Below are positions 1-7,102 of a stretch of DNA of 32,988 bases, one piece after another (the first letter of the stretch is position 1; every line of letters begins with the position of its first letter). The DNA is from Acidimicrobiales bacterium (GTDB lineage Bacteria > Actinomycetota > Acidimicrobiia > Acidimicrobiales > UBA8190). The translations under genes were made by a program, and so were the position numbers. Under the pieces are notes generated by a model. That model saw nothing but the letters and a program-made list of their open reading frames with translations, was not told where the DNA came from and searched no databases. The stretch is from positions 1 to 32,988 of the forward strand of contig DATKSK010000051.1 of the NCBI GenBank assembly GCA_035531755.1, in the 5' to 3' direction.

Positions 1-333
1 CTCGCCGACCACCCGGGTGTCGCCCACGTCGCCGTCGTCGCACGGCCCGACGAAGTCATGGGGGAGATCGGCGTCGCCGTCGTCGTCCCCCGGCGCGCCG
101 CCGACATGCCGACGCTCGAGTCACTGCGCGAGCACGCCCGCGCCCGGCTGGCCGCCTACAAGCTCCCCGAGGCGATCGTCCTCACCGACGACCTCCCCCG
201 CACGGCCATGGAGAAGGTCGACCGGCGCGCCCTGCACACCCTGGTGACGGGGCCCGCCACCGCCGCGCCCGCGACCGCCACCGCGGCACCGGCACCGGCA
301 CCGGTCGACCCGTCGTCAGCCCGTCGCCGGTGA
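1..333 (+). CDS. Acyl-CoA synthetase (AMP-binding family), C-terminal fragment
   Basis: This is the 3' end of an AMP-forming acyl-CoA synthetase; the reading frame is open from base 1, so the N-terminus lies outside the window. About 110 residues are visible. They match the AMP-binding C-terminal subdomain: a HPGVAHVAVVARPDEVMGE-type strand/loop, then the LPRTAMEKVDRRAL segment, which is the A10 motif carrying the invariant lysine that orients the acyl-adenylate. The enzyme should therefore be catalytically competent in its missing part as well, activating a carboxylic acid with ATP and CoA. The tail after A10 is an Ala/Pro/Thr-rich low-complexity stretch. Its last 18 bases overlap the 3' end of the convergent SDR gene. 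The substrate cannot be told from this fragment. Confidence 0.85.
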   Translation, partial: LADHPGVAHVAVVARPDEVMGEIGVAVVVPRRAADMPTLESLREHARARLAAYKLPEAIVLTDDLPRTAMEKVDRRALHTLVTGPATAAPATATAAPAPAPVDPSSARRR

Positions 334-1080
334 CGACACGTCGGCGCCTGCGATGAGCAGGTCGTCGGGCCCGGCAGGGTCGAGGACCGCCGCCACGATG
401 GCGTCCGCCATCTCCGAGGACTGCAGCACCTCGTAACGCAGCAGGCCGTCGGCGACCCACTGCTCGAACGCCCGGGCCGCCACGGCCGGGTCCCAGGCGT
501 CGGCGAACGACGAGGCGGTGTTGCCCACCGCCACGCACAGCACGCGCACCCCGGGCTCCTCCGCCCGCAGGGCGCGCGCCAGCTCGGCCAGGGCCGCCTT
601 GGTGGCGCCGTAGACACCGAGCCACGGCCAGGGCGCGCCCATGGAGTGGGTGGTCACCACCACCACCGGGTCCGGGGCGCGTCGCAGGTGCTCGAGCGCC
701 CTGGCGACCACGAGCGCCGCCCCCACCAGGTTGGTGGCGAGCATGTCGTGCCACAGGGCGGCGGTGGCGTCGGGCACCCGGACGAGCGGCGAGCTGCCCG
801 CCATGTAGAGCAGGACGTCCATGCCGCCGAGCCACTGCGCGGCCTCGTCGACCACGCGGGCGCAGTCGGCCTCCACGGTGACGTCGCAGCGCCAGCCGCG
901 CGCCTCACCGCCGGCGGCGCGGATCTCGGCGGCGGCCTCCTCGACGAGCGCCTCGCGCCGGGCGGCCAGGGCCACGCGCGCCCCGGCGCTCCCGGCGGCG
1001 ACGGCGAGGGCGCGGCCGATGCCCGACGACGCGCCGACGACGAGCACCCGCCGGCCCCCGAGACTGGCGCCCTCTGCCAC
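316..1080 (-). CDS. Short-chain dehydrogenase/reductase (SDR)
   Basis: 254 residues, normal for a classical SDR. The Rossmann motif GASSGIG is at about residues 16-22, followed by an AARR segment that suggests NADP(H) preference. Catalytic Y157-x3-K161 is in VYGATK, and N117 lies in MLATNLVG. Two positions deviate from the family: the NNAG motif reads YMAG, and the residue 13 before the Tyr, normally Ser, is T144 (a Ser is at 146). The GTG start at 1080 was chosen because a -10-like TACTGT lies 6 nt upstream, giving a leaderless mRNA, and because residues before it would run into the divergent DUF35 gene. The gene shares the promoter region and palindrome at 1104-1119 with that gene. It probably oxidises a hydroxyl or reduces a keto group on a CoA-bound intermediate (inference). 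Confidence 0.85.
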   Translation of the reverse strand: MAEGASLGGRRVLVVGASSGIGRALAVAAGSAGARVALAARREALVEEAAAEIRAAGGEARGWRCDVTVEADCARVVDEAAQWLGGMDVLLYMAGSSPLVRVPDATAALWHDMLATNLVGAALVVARALEHLRRAPDPVVVVTTHSMGAPWPWLGVYGATKAALAELARALRAEEPGVRVLCVAVGNTASSFADAWDPAVAARAFEQWVADGLLRYEVLQSSEMADAIVAAVLDPAGPDDLLIAGADVSSPATG

Positions 1081-1086
1081 GGGCGC

Positions 1087-1092
1087 ACAGTA
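1087..1092 (-). promoter_or_regulatory. -10-like box of SDR gene (leaderless)
   Basis: TACTGT on the minus strand ends 6 nt before the GTG start at 1080, so transcription should begin at or next to the start codon. No Shine-Dalgarno sequence is visible. Confidence 0.45.
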
Positions 1093-1103
1093 GCCCCGCG
1101 AGC

Positions 1104-1119
1104 CTGACGGCGCCGTCAG
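1104..1119. promoter_or_regulatory. Palindromic operator, site 1 (CTGAC-N6-GTCAG)
   Basis: CCTGACGGCGCCGTCAGG at 1103-1120 is a perfect 18-bp palindrome. Its core, CTGAC, six bases, GTCAG, recurs at five other intergenic places in the window. It lies between the divergent -10-like boxes of the SDR (1087-1092) and DUF35 (1137-1142) promoters, so one dimeric repressor or activator could control both. Confidence 0.7.
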
Positions 1120-1136
1120 GTTCAACGCCGGTGACG

Positions 1137-1142
1137 TAGCAT
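1137..1142 (+). promoter_or_regulatory. -10-like box upstream of micro-ORF and DUF35 gene
   Basis: TAGCAT lies 8 nt before a GTG at 1151, which would be at the 5' end of the transcript. It is downstream of operator site 1, with 17 bp between the two. Confidence 0.4.
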
Positions 1143-1150
1143 CTCGCTCC

Positions 1151-1177
1151 GTGACCCGCCCCGAGACCACCCGGTGA
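1151..1177 (+). CDS. Possible leaderless 8-codon leader ORF
   Basis: GTG at 1151 opens a frame of eight codons (M T R P E T T R) that ends in TGA at 1175-1177. The stop overlaps the GTG start of the DUF35 gene (1174) in a GTGA arrangement, as in translationally coupled genes. The upstream -10-like TAGCAT would place the transcript start at or next to this GTG. The DUF35 start has no Shine-Dalgarno sequence, so termination on this mini-ORF could deliver the ribosome to it. The peptide itself may have no function. The arrangement may be chance, since GTG is frequent in such GC-rich DNA. Confidence 0.35.
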   Translation: MTRPETTR

Positions 1178-1635
1178 CCACGCCCGGGGCCGCCGCGGGG
1201 CCGGCGCGCGGGCCCGCCGTCCGCCTGCTGCCGCGCCTCGACGACGCCAACCGGTTCTTCTGGACCTCGGGCGAGGACGGCCGGCTGCGCTTCCTGCGCT
1301 GCGGCGCCTGCCGGCGCTACGTCCATCCCCCCGTGCCGCGCTGTCCCTACTGCCTCGAGGGCCCACTGGTGCCCGAACCGGTGAGCGGGCGCGCGGTGGT
1401 GCACTCCTTCACGGTCAACGTCCAGCAGTGGATACCGGGCTCCGACCCCTACGTCATCGGGCTCGTCACCATCGCCGAGCAGGACGACGTGCGGCTGACG
1501 ACCAACCTGGTGGACTGCGCGCCGGAGGACGTCCACATCGGCATGGCCGTCGACGTCACCTTCGAGCACGCCGACGACGTGTGGCTGCCGTTGTTCCGGC
1601 CGGCCGAGCGGCCGGTGGACCGGTCGGCCCGATGA
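1174..1635 (+). CDS. DUF35 / OB-fold protein with zinc ribbon
   Basis: 153 residues. It has an N-terminal helix (LDDANRFFWTSGEDGRLRF), a rubredoxin-like zinc ribbon with C43-x2-C46 and C57-x2-C60, and then an OB-fold (SGRAVVHSFTVN through VDVTFEH). DUF35 proteins act as obligate partners of thiolase-fold enzymes. In steroid side-chain breakdown the DUF35 domain of ChsH2 binds the aldolase Ltp2 and helps hold acyl-CoA. The following gene encodes an Ltp2-like thiolase fold and overlaps this one by 4 nt (ATGA), which supports a complex of the two products. The GTG start at 1174 is the one that keeps the N-terminal helix; no clear ribosome-binding site precedes it, and translation may be coupled to the 8-codon frame upstream. 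Confidence 0.85.
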   Translation: MTTPGAAAGPARGPAVRLLPRLDDANRFFWTSGEDGRLRFLRCGACRRYVHPPVPRCPYCLEGPLVPEPVSGRAVVHSFTVNVQQWIPGSDPYVIGLVTIAEQDDVRLTTNLVDCAPEDVHIGMAVDVTFEHADDVWLPLFRPAERPVDRSAR

Positions 1636-2846
1636 GCCGGCCCGAGCTGCTGGAGCGCCGGTCGGTCATCTCGGGCATCGGGCAGTCCGACGTCGGGCGC
1701 CGGCTCGGGCGCAGCGACCTGGACCTCACCGTCGACGCCTGCCTGGCGGCCATCGCCGATGCCGGCCTCACCCGCGACGACATCGACGGGCTGGCCACCT
1801 TCCCCGGCGCCGGCGTGGGCACCGCAGGCTTCGCCGGCCCGTCGAGCCCCGAGGTGCAGGACGCGCTGCGCCTCGCGCTCAACTGGCACGACGGGGGGCT
1901 CGAGGGCCCGGGGCAGCTCCGGGCGGTGTTCGCCGCCTGCATGGCGGTGGCGGCCGGGCTCGCCCGCCACGTGCTCGTGTACCGCACGGTCACCGAGTCG
2001 ACGGCCCAGGGCGAGGGGGGCCGCCAGGGCATCGGCGGTGGGGGCGGGGACGGTCGGGGCGTGCCCCGCTTCTCGGGCTTCCTCCAGTGGACGATCCCCT
2101 ACGGGGCCGTGTCCGCCGTCAACTGGCTGGCCTGGATCGCCCAGCGCCGCATGTACGAGTACGACCTCACCCGGGAGCAGCTGGCCTGGATCTCGCTCAA
2201 CGGCCGGCGCAACGCGGCGCGCAACCCCAAGGCCATCTACCGCGAGCCCCTGTCGCTCGACGACTACCTGGCCGTGCGCATGATCTCCACGCCCCTGTGC
2301 CTCTACGACTGTGACGCCCCCTGCGACGGGTCGACGGCGGTCGTGGTCTCGCACGCCGACTACGCGCCCGACGCGCCACGGCCCGCGTGCCACGTCAACG
2401 CCGTCGGCACGGCCATCCGGGGCCGGCCGAGCTGGGACCAGTTCGACGACATGACCACCTTCTCGGCGCGCGACGCGGCGGCGAGCATGTGGGCGCGCAC
2501 CGAGCTGCGCCCATCGGACGTCGACGTCGCCGAGCTCTACGACGGGTTCAGCATCCTCACCATGGTGTGGCTCGAGGAGCTCGGCCTGTGCGCCAAGGGC
2601 GAGAGCGGGCCCTTCGTGGAGGGGGGCGCCCGCATCGCGCTCGACGGCTCGCTGCCGCTCAACACGAGCGGGGGCCAGCTCTCGGCGGGACGCCTGCACG
2701 GCTTCGGCATGCTGCACGAGGCCTGCCTGCAGCTGCGCGGCGAGGGCGGCGAGCGCCAGGTGGCGCGCCCGCCCGAGGTGGCGGCGGTGGCCGCCGGCGG
2801 CGGGCCCATCGCCGGCTGCATGCTGCTCACCCGCGGCCCGTCGTGA
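1632..2846 (+). CDS. Thiolase-fold lipid-transfer protein, Ltp2-like (probable retro-aldolase)
   Basis: 404 residues with the thiolase/SCP-x fold: N-terminal SVISGIGQSDVGRRLG, a second half from about residue 255, and a C-terminal NTSGGQLSAGRLHG segment. By eye alignment, the nucleophilic Cys of true thiolases is replaced by Gly (around G93-G95), and the HDCF motif is ELYDGF with Tyr303. Loss of Cys and a Tyr at that site are, as I recall, features of the steroid aldolase Ltp2, which cleaves a beta-hydroxy acyl-CoA rather than doing thiolysis. The start ATG at 1632 overlaps the stop of the DUF35 gene, so the pair is probably co-translated and forms a complex. A glycine-rich loop (about 129-143) is unusual. 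A plain non-catalytic lipid-transfer role is the alternative. Confidence 0.8.
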   Translation: MSRPELLERRSVISGIGQSDVGRRLGRSDLDLTVDACLAAIADAGLTRDDIDGLATFPGAGVGTAGFAGPSSPEVQDALRLALNWHDGGLEGPGQLRAVFAACMAVAAGLARHVLVYRTVTESTAQGEGGRQGIGGGGGDGRGVPRFSGFLQWTIPYGAVSAVNWLAWIAQRRMYEYDLTREQLAWISLNGRRNAARNPKAIYREPLSLDDYLAVRMISTPLCLYDCDAPCDGSTAVVVSHADYAPDAPRPACHVNAVGTAIRGRPSWDQFDDMTTFSARDAAASMWARTELRPSDVDVAELYDGFSILTMVWLEELGLCAKGESGPFVEGGARIALDGSLPLNTSGGQLSAGRLHGFGMLHEACLQLRGEGGERQVARPPEVAAVAAGGGPIAGCMLLTRGPS

Positions 2847-2878
2847 CCCGGGGCCCGGCCGAGACCCGTCTTCGTTAG

Positions 2879-2894
2879 CTGACGCGGACGTCAG
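2879..2894. promoter_or_regulatory. Palindromic operator, site 2
   Basis: CTGACGCGGACGTCAG: the same 5-6-5 arrangement as site 1. It lies just upstream of the -10-like TACGAT (2900-2905) of the acyl-CoA dehydrogenase gene, roughly over the -35 region, where a bound protein would block RNA polymerase. A further TCAGT repeat follows at 2892-2899. Confidence 0.7.
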
Positions 2895-2899
2895 TCAGT

Positions 2900-2905
2900 T
2901 ACGAT
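2900..2905 (+). promoter_or_regulatory. -10-like box of acyl-CoA dehydrogenase gene (leaderless)
   Basis: TACGAT ends 6 nt before the GTG start at 2912. This predicts a leaderless transcript and an internal promoter within the 1174-7012 gene run. Confidence 0.5.
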
Positions 2906-2911
2906 CCCCCC

Positions 2912-4114
2912 GTGCGCCTGCACTACGACGAGGAGACCGAGGCGTTTCGCCGGGAGCTGCGGGCCTGGATGGAAGCGAACCTCCCTCCCTCCTCCGAGCG
3001 CACCGAGCGGGTGACGTCCTCCGCCCACATCCCCGAGTGGGCCCGGGCCTGGCAGCGCAAGCTGTTCGACAACGGCTGGCTCGTCCCCGGCTGGCCACCG
3101 GAGTACGGCGGCCGCAACGCCACGCCGGTGCAGCAGATGGTCTACTTCGAGGAGCTCGCCAACCTGGGCGTCCCGCGCAGCTGCAACCCCCAGGGCCTGT
3201 CCATCATCACCCCCTCCATCCTCGACTGGGGCACCGACGAGCAGAAGGAGCGCTACGCGCTCCCCACGCTGAAGGCCGACATCAGCTGGTGCCTGGGCAT
3301 GAGCGAGCCCGACGCCGGTAGCGACCTGGCGGGGCTGCGCACCCGCGCCGAGCTGCACGGCGACCACTTCGTGGTGAACGGCCAGAAGGTGTGGACGTCG
3401 GGGGCGCACCACGCCGACTACTGCTTCTGCTTCGTGCGCACCGACCCCGAGGCGTCCAAGCACGCCGGGATCAGCGTCCTCATCATCGACATGTCGACGC
3501 CGGGCATCCAGACGCGGCCCATCGCCGAGCTCACCGACCGCGAGCACACCGACTTCAACGAGGTCTTCTTCACCGACGTGGAGGTCCCGGCGGCCAACCT
3601 GGTGGGCGAGCTGCACCGCGGCTGGTCGGTGGCGGGCGGGTCGCTGGCGCACGAGCGCGGCATGCTGTGGATCAACGAGGCGACGGGGACCGAGAAGATC
3701 ATCGAGCGCGTCGTCACCACCGCCACCACCCCCCTGCCCGGCGGCCGGCGGCTGGCCGACGACCCCGCCCTGCGGACGGTGGTGGCACGCGCCTACGTGC
3801 AGTCCCAGGCGCTCAAGCTGCTGGGGTACCGCGGGTTCGCGAAGTTCGCCAAGGGGATGGCCTCGCCCGAGCACTCGGTGCTCAAGCTCCTCGGGAGCGA
3901 GCTGCGTCGCGGCCTGGCGCTCGACGTCGGCGAGGCCCTCGGCGCCAACGGGCTCGACCTGTCCCGGCACGATGCGCCGTCGGTGGGTCGGGGCGACAGC
4001 GAGGCATGGCTCGTGCACTGGTTGCAGAGCTTCGCCGGCACCATCGCCGGAGGGACGTCGGAGATCCAGCGCAACATCATCGCCGAGCGCGTGCTCGGGC
4101 TGCCGCGCAGGTAG
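2912..4114 (+). CDS. Acyl-CoA dehydrogenase (FadE type, helix-G Glu)
   Basis: 400 residues, full length for the family. It has an N-terminal helical domain (1-120), a beta domain with SEPDAGSDLAGL (131-142, FAD/substrate contacts) and WTSGA (161-165), and a C-terminal helical domain ending in AGGTSEIQRNIIAERVLG. It oxidises an acyl-CoA to the 2-enoyl-CoA using FAD, passing electrons to ETF. The Glu of the common YEGT motif is absent (AGGT), but E248 in SLAHERG is where the catalytic base of isovaleryl-CoA-type enzymes lies, so it is likely active. The GTG start follows a -10-like box by 6 nt. It resembles steroid/branched acyl-CoA dehydrogenases that work as heterotetramers. Its final nine codons are tandemly duplicated just beyond the stop. 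Confidence 0.9.
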   Translation: MRLHYDEETEAFRRELRAWMEANLPPSSERTERVTSSAHIPEWARAWQRKLFDNGWLVPGWPPEYGGRNATPVQQMVYFEELANLGVPRSCNPQGLSIITPSILDWGTDEQKERYALPTLKADISWCLGMSEPDAGSDLAGLRTRAELHGDHFVVNGQKVWTSGAHHADYCFCFVRTDPEASKHAGISVLIIDMSTPGIQTRPIAELTDREHTDFNEVFFTDVEVPAANLVGELHRGWSVAGGSLAHERGMLWINEATGTEKIIERVVTTATTPLPGGRRLADDPALRTVVARAYVQSQALKLLGYRGFAKFAKGMASPEHSVLKLLGSELRRGLALDVGEALGANGLDLSRHDAPSVGRGDSEAWLVHWLQSFAGTIAGGTSEIQRNIIAERVLGLPRR

Positions 4115-4140
4115 CGCGTGCTCGGGCTGGCGCGCCGGTA
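4087..4140. repeat. 27-bp tandem duplication over a stop codon
   Basis: Bases 4087-4113 and 4114-4140 are two adjacent 27-bp copies differing at two positions. The first copy encodes the acyl-CoA dehydrogenase C-terminus (RVLGLPRR). The second, after the TAG stop (4112-4114) and in the same frame, encodes RVLGLARR and then TAA. It looks like a slippage or unequal-exchange duplication of the gene end. Confidence 0.9.
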
Positions 4141-4160
4141 ACGACAACAGGGGAGGCACC

Positions 4161-5483
4161 ATGCCGAGCTACGGACCCGAGGTCCTGGGGCCCCCGCCCC
4201 GGGACCCGGCGCAGAGATACTGGGACCCCGACGTCCAGACCATGGACCCCGAGCGGTTGCGGGCGCTGCAGGACGAGCGCCTGGGCGTGCTGCTGCGCAA
4301 GGTCTTCGACACCCCGGTCCCGCTGTTCAAGGAGAAGCTCCTGTCCGCAGGCATCGGTGCGCCCGAGGACGTCAAGACGGTCGAGGACCTCCGCCACGTG
4401 CCGCTGACCATGAAGCAGGACCTGCGCGACTCCGAGGAGGCGACGCCGCCCTTCGGCGAGTACCGCTTCACCGATCCCCGCGCCGCGGTGCGGGTGGGGA
4501 CCTCCACGGGGACGACGGGGACGCCGACCATCTCGTTGTGGACGCGGCGCGACCTGTGGATCGAGTACGAGTCCTCGGCGCGCACCTGGTGGCGCTACGG
4601 GTACCGGCCCGGGATGATCGCCACCCACGCCCACCCCGCCTACCTCTACGGCGGCGGGCCCATGCTGTCGGGCTCCTACGAGTACTTCGGGATGCTCAAC
4701 ATCTGGGTCCCCCCGCCCGACACCGACGAGCTGGCGGAACAGGGGCTGCGGTTCTGGACACGGGTCAAGCCCGACATCCCCTTCATGGGCTTCTCCACCG
4801 GACGCTTCTTCGAGGTGGCCGCCAAGGTGGGCATCGACCCCAAGGACGCCGGCCTCGAGTTCAAGGGGATGCCCGGCTTCGGCATGGGCAAGGGCATGCC
4901 CCTCATGACGGCGGGCGCGGAGTGCTACGCGTACGTCGGCGGCGCCTGCGGCCAGCTGCCGGGCGCGCACATCAACCAGGACTGGGCCGTCGTCCAGGCC
5001 GTCGACCCCGCCACCGGCGAGGACGTCCCCGACGGGGAGTGGGGCGACCTCGTCGTCACCACGCTCGACCGCGACAACGGTCTGCTGCGCTACGACCTCG
5101 AAGAAGCGTGCGCCATCCTGCGCGAGCCGTGCCCCTGCGGCGAGACGAGCATCCGCGGGCTGTGGGGCGGGCGGTTCAAGGACCTCATCGCCGTGCAGGG
5201 CAAGCGCTTCCAGGCCACCGAGGTGGAGACCGCCCTGCGCGGCGTCGGCGACGTCACCGAGCCCACCCTCGAGTGGCAGATGGTGCGGCCCGGCGACGAC
5301 ACGAGCCCCCTGCGGGTGCGCGTCGAGCGGGGCACCGGCGCCTCCGCCGACGGCGCCGAGGTGGCGGGCCGCTGCGCCACGGCCATCCGGGAGCGCCTGG
5401 GCATCGACTCCGACATCGAGGTGCTCGAGCGCGAGACCATCCCCCGCTCGGGGTACAAGGCGGCCCGGGTGGTCGACGAGTGA
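4161..5483 (+). CDS. Phenylacetate-CoA ligase-like enzyme (PaaK family)
   Basis: 440 residues, typical for PaaK (about 430-445). It activates an aromatic or related carboxylic acid to its CoA thioester through an acyl-adenylate. The ATP P-loop TSTGTTGTP is at 114-122. A CPCG pair lies before the GRFKDLIAVQGKRFQ hinge, and a C-terminal AMP-binding_C_2-like domain follows. ATG 4161 is preceded by a good ribosome-binding site (GGGGAGG, 5 nt away). The last codons overlap the next gene's GTG start (GTGA), implying coupled translation. Phenylacetate itself is not assured: no paaABCDE monooxygenase genes are nearby, so the substrate may be another ring acid. Confidence 0.88.
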   Translation: MPSYGPEVLGPPPRDPAQRYWDPDVQTMDPERLRALQDERLGVLLRKVFDTPVPLFKEKLLSAGIGAPEDVKTVEDLRHVPLTMKQDLRDSEEATPPFGEYRFTDPRAAVRVGTSTGTTGTPTISLWTRRDLWIEYESSARTWWRYGYRPGMIATHAHPAYLYGGGPMLSGSYEYFGMLNIWVPPPDTDELAEQGLRFWTRVKPDIPFMGFSTGRFFEVAAKVGIDPKDAGLEFKGMPGFGMGKGMPLMTAGAECYAYVGGACGQLPGAHINQDWAVVQAVDPATGEDVPDGEWGDLVVTTLDRDNGLLRYDLEEACAILREPCPCGETSIRGLWGGRFKDLIAVQGKRFQATEVETALRGVGDVTEPTLEWQMVRPGDDTSPLRVRVERGTGASADGAEVAGRCATAIRERLGIDSDIEVLERETIPRSGYKAARVVDE

Positions 5484-7012
5484 AAGACGCCCTGCACGAC
5501 CTCACCTTCGCCGACGTCCTGCGCACGCACGTCGGGACGCGCCCGGCGTCGCTGGGCGCGGTGTGCGGCGGGCACCGACTCACCTACGAGGCCCTCGACG
5601 AGCGCGTCAACAAGCTCGCCAACGCGCTGGCGGGCGCCGGGGTGGGGCCCGGGGACCGCATGCTGTGGCTCGGGCAGAACTGCCACCGGCTGCTCGAGGG
5701 GCTGCTGGCGGCGGCCAAGCTCGGGGCGGTGTTCTGCCCCGCCAACTGGCGGCAGAGCGCGGCCGAGCTCGCCTTCGTGATCACCGACAGCGACCCGGCC
5801 GTGGTGTTCTGGCAGGAGGCCGAGATCGGCGACGCCCTGCGCCAGGCCCGCGCCGAGACGGGCTCGGCGGCCCTGTGGCTCCAGCACGACGGGGCGGGCG
5901 GCGGCGGCTACGAGGCCTTCCTGGCCGGCGGCGCCGCCCACGACCCCGCCGGCGACACCGACGAGCGCGCCGCCGTGCTCATGATGTACACCGCGGCGTT
6001 CACCGGCAGCCCCAACGGCGCGCTGCTGTCGAGCCGGGCGCTCGTCCTGCAGGGATCGTTCATCGCCCAGATCCAGGGCGTGGGGTCCGACTACGTGTAC
6101 CTGAACTGCGGGCCGCTGTTCCACGTGGCCACGTTCATGACGACGCTCGCCACCTTCCTGTCGGGGGGCACCAACGTGTTCACCCCCCGGGTGGACGCCG
6201 AGGAGCTGTGCCGGCTGATCGCCGGGGAGCGCTGCACCGGGGCGTTCGTGATGCCGCCGACCATGGACCAGATCCTCGAGCTCAACGCCGGGGGCCGCTA
6301 CGACCTGAGGAGCCTGCGGGGGTTCGCCGGCAAGCCGGAGTGGACGGCCATGATCACGGTCGACGACAGCCCCTGGGGCCGGCGCCCCGCCGGCTACGGC
6401 CAGACCGAGGTCATGGGGCTCGCCACCTTCAACGCGCTGCAGCCGAGCCTGGGCTCGAGCGGGCGCCCCGCGCCGTTCCTGCGCATCGCCGTGGTCGACC
6501 CCGACGGCACGGTGCTCGGGCCGGGGGAGACCGGGGAGATCGTGGCCCGCGGGCCCACGGTCATGAACGGCTACTTCAACCGCCCCGAGCTCAACGCCCG
6601 GCGCCAGGCGGGCGGGTGGCACCACACCAACGACCTGGGCCGCATCGAGCCCGACGGGTCGCTCACCTTCGTGGGGCCCAAGACCCGCCTCATCAAGTCG
6701 GCGGCCGAGAACGTCTACCCCACCGAGGTGGAGGGCTGCCTGCGGTCGCACCCGGCGGTGGCCGACGCCGCCGTCATCGGCGTGCCCGACCCCACCTGGG
6801 GCCAGAACGTCACGGCGGTCGTGGTGCTGCGCGACGGCGAGAAGGCGTCGGTCGAGGAGATCATCGACCACTGCCGCCAGCGCATCGCCTCGTACAAGAA
6901 GCCCAAGAGGGTCGAGTTCGTCGACGCCCTGCCCCGGCAGGGCTTCGCCGTGGACTACGACGCCCTCGACGAGCGCTTCGGCGGGGGCGGGTACCCCGGC
7001 ACCGGTCGCTGA
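5480..7012 (+). CDS. AMP-binding acyl-CoA synthetase family protein with degenerate motifs
   Basis: 510 residues with the whole ANL fold: A5 motif YGQTE, A7 NDLGRIEPDGS, and A8 LIKSAAENVYPTEVE. However, the ATP P-loop, normally TSGTTGxPKG, reads TAAFTGSPNG (171-180) and lacks the Lys. The A10 lysine segment is LPRQGFAVDYDAL and also lacks its Lys. Without these two residues adenylation should be weak or absent, so the protein may act as a scaffold, a thioester-forming half-enzyme or a regulator, or use other residues. The start is GTG 5480, overlapping the PaaK-like gene's stop by 4 nt, so the two proteins may form a pair. It is the last gene of the run; a GC-rich repeat follows. Confidence 0.82.
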   Translation: MKDALHDLTFADVLRTHVGTRPASLGAVCGGHRLTYEALDERVNKLANALAGAGVGPGDRMLWLGQNCHRLLEGLLAAAKLGAVFCPANWRQSAAELAFVITDSDPAVVFWQEAEIGDALRQARAETGSAALWLQHDGAGGGGYEAFLAGGAAHDPAGDTDERAAVLMMYTAAFTGSPNGALLSSRALVLQGSFIAQIQGVGSDYVYLNCGPLFHVATFMTTLATFLSGGTNVFTPRVDAEELCRLIAGERCTGAFVMPPTMDQILELNAGGRYDLRSLRGFAGKPEWTAMITVDDSPWGRRPAGYGQTEVMGLATFNALQPSLGSSGRPAPFLRIAVVDPDGTVLGPGETGEIVARGPTVMNGYFNRPELNARRQAGGWHHTNDLGRIEPDGSLTFVGPKTRLIKSAAENVYPTEVEGCLRSHPAVADAAVIGVPDPTWGQNVTAVVVLRDGEKASVEEIIDHCRQRIASYKKPKRVEFVDALPRQGFAVDYDALDERFGGGGYPGTGR

Positions 7013-7097
7013 CCGCCCCGCCCCGCCGCCCCGCCCCGCCCCGCCGCCCCGCCGCAACGCCGCCCCGCCCCGCCCCGCCGCAACGCCGCCCCGCCGG
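7013..7097. repeat. GC-rich low-complexity repeat between convergent genes
   Basis: About 85 bases made almost only of CCCCG/CCG units, with a 19-bp segment repeated exactly at 7051-7069 and 7077-7095 (period 26). It lies between the stops of a + and a - strand gene. No clear hairpin with a T-run is visible. It may hinder transcription or simply be a slippage-prone spacer. Confidence 0.8.
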
Positions 7098-7102
7098 CCC
7101 GG

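Noticed and set aside
1104-1119. Palindrome considered as a transcription terminator hairpin
   Set aside because: It lies between divergent starts and not at a gene end, has no loop or T-run, and recurs at five other promoter regions with the same spacing.
5090-7057. Long - strand open frame opposite the AMP-binding gene
   Set aside because: No family features; a compositional shadow of the ANL-fold gene.
7013-7097. GC-rich repeats considered as a CRISPR array
   Set aside because: There are no regular repeats with unique spacers; the whole tract is CCCCG-like low-complexity DNA.
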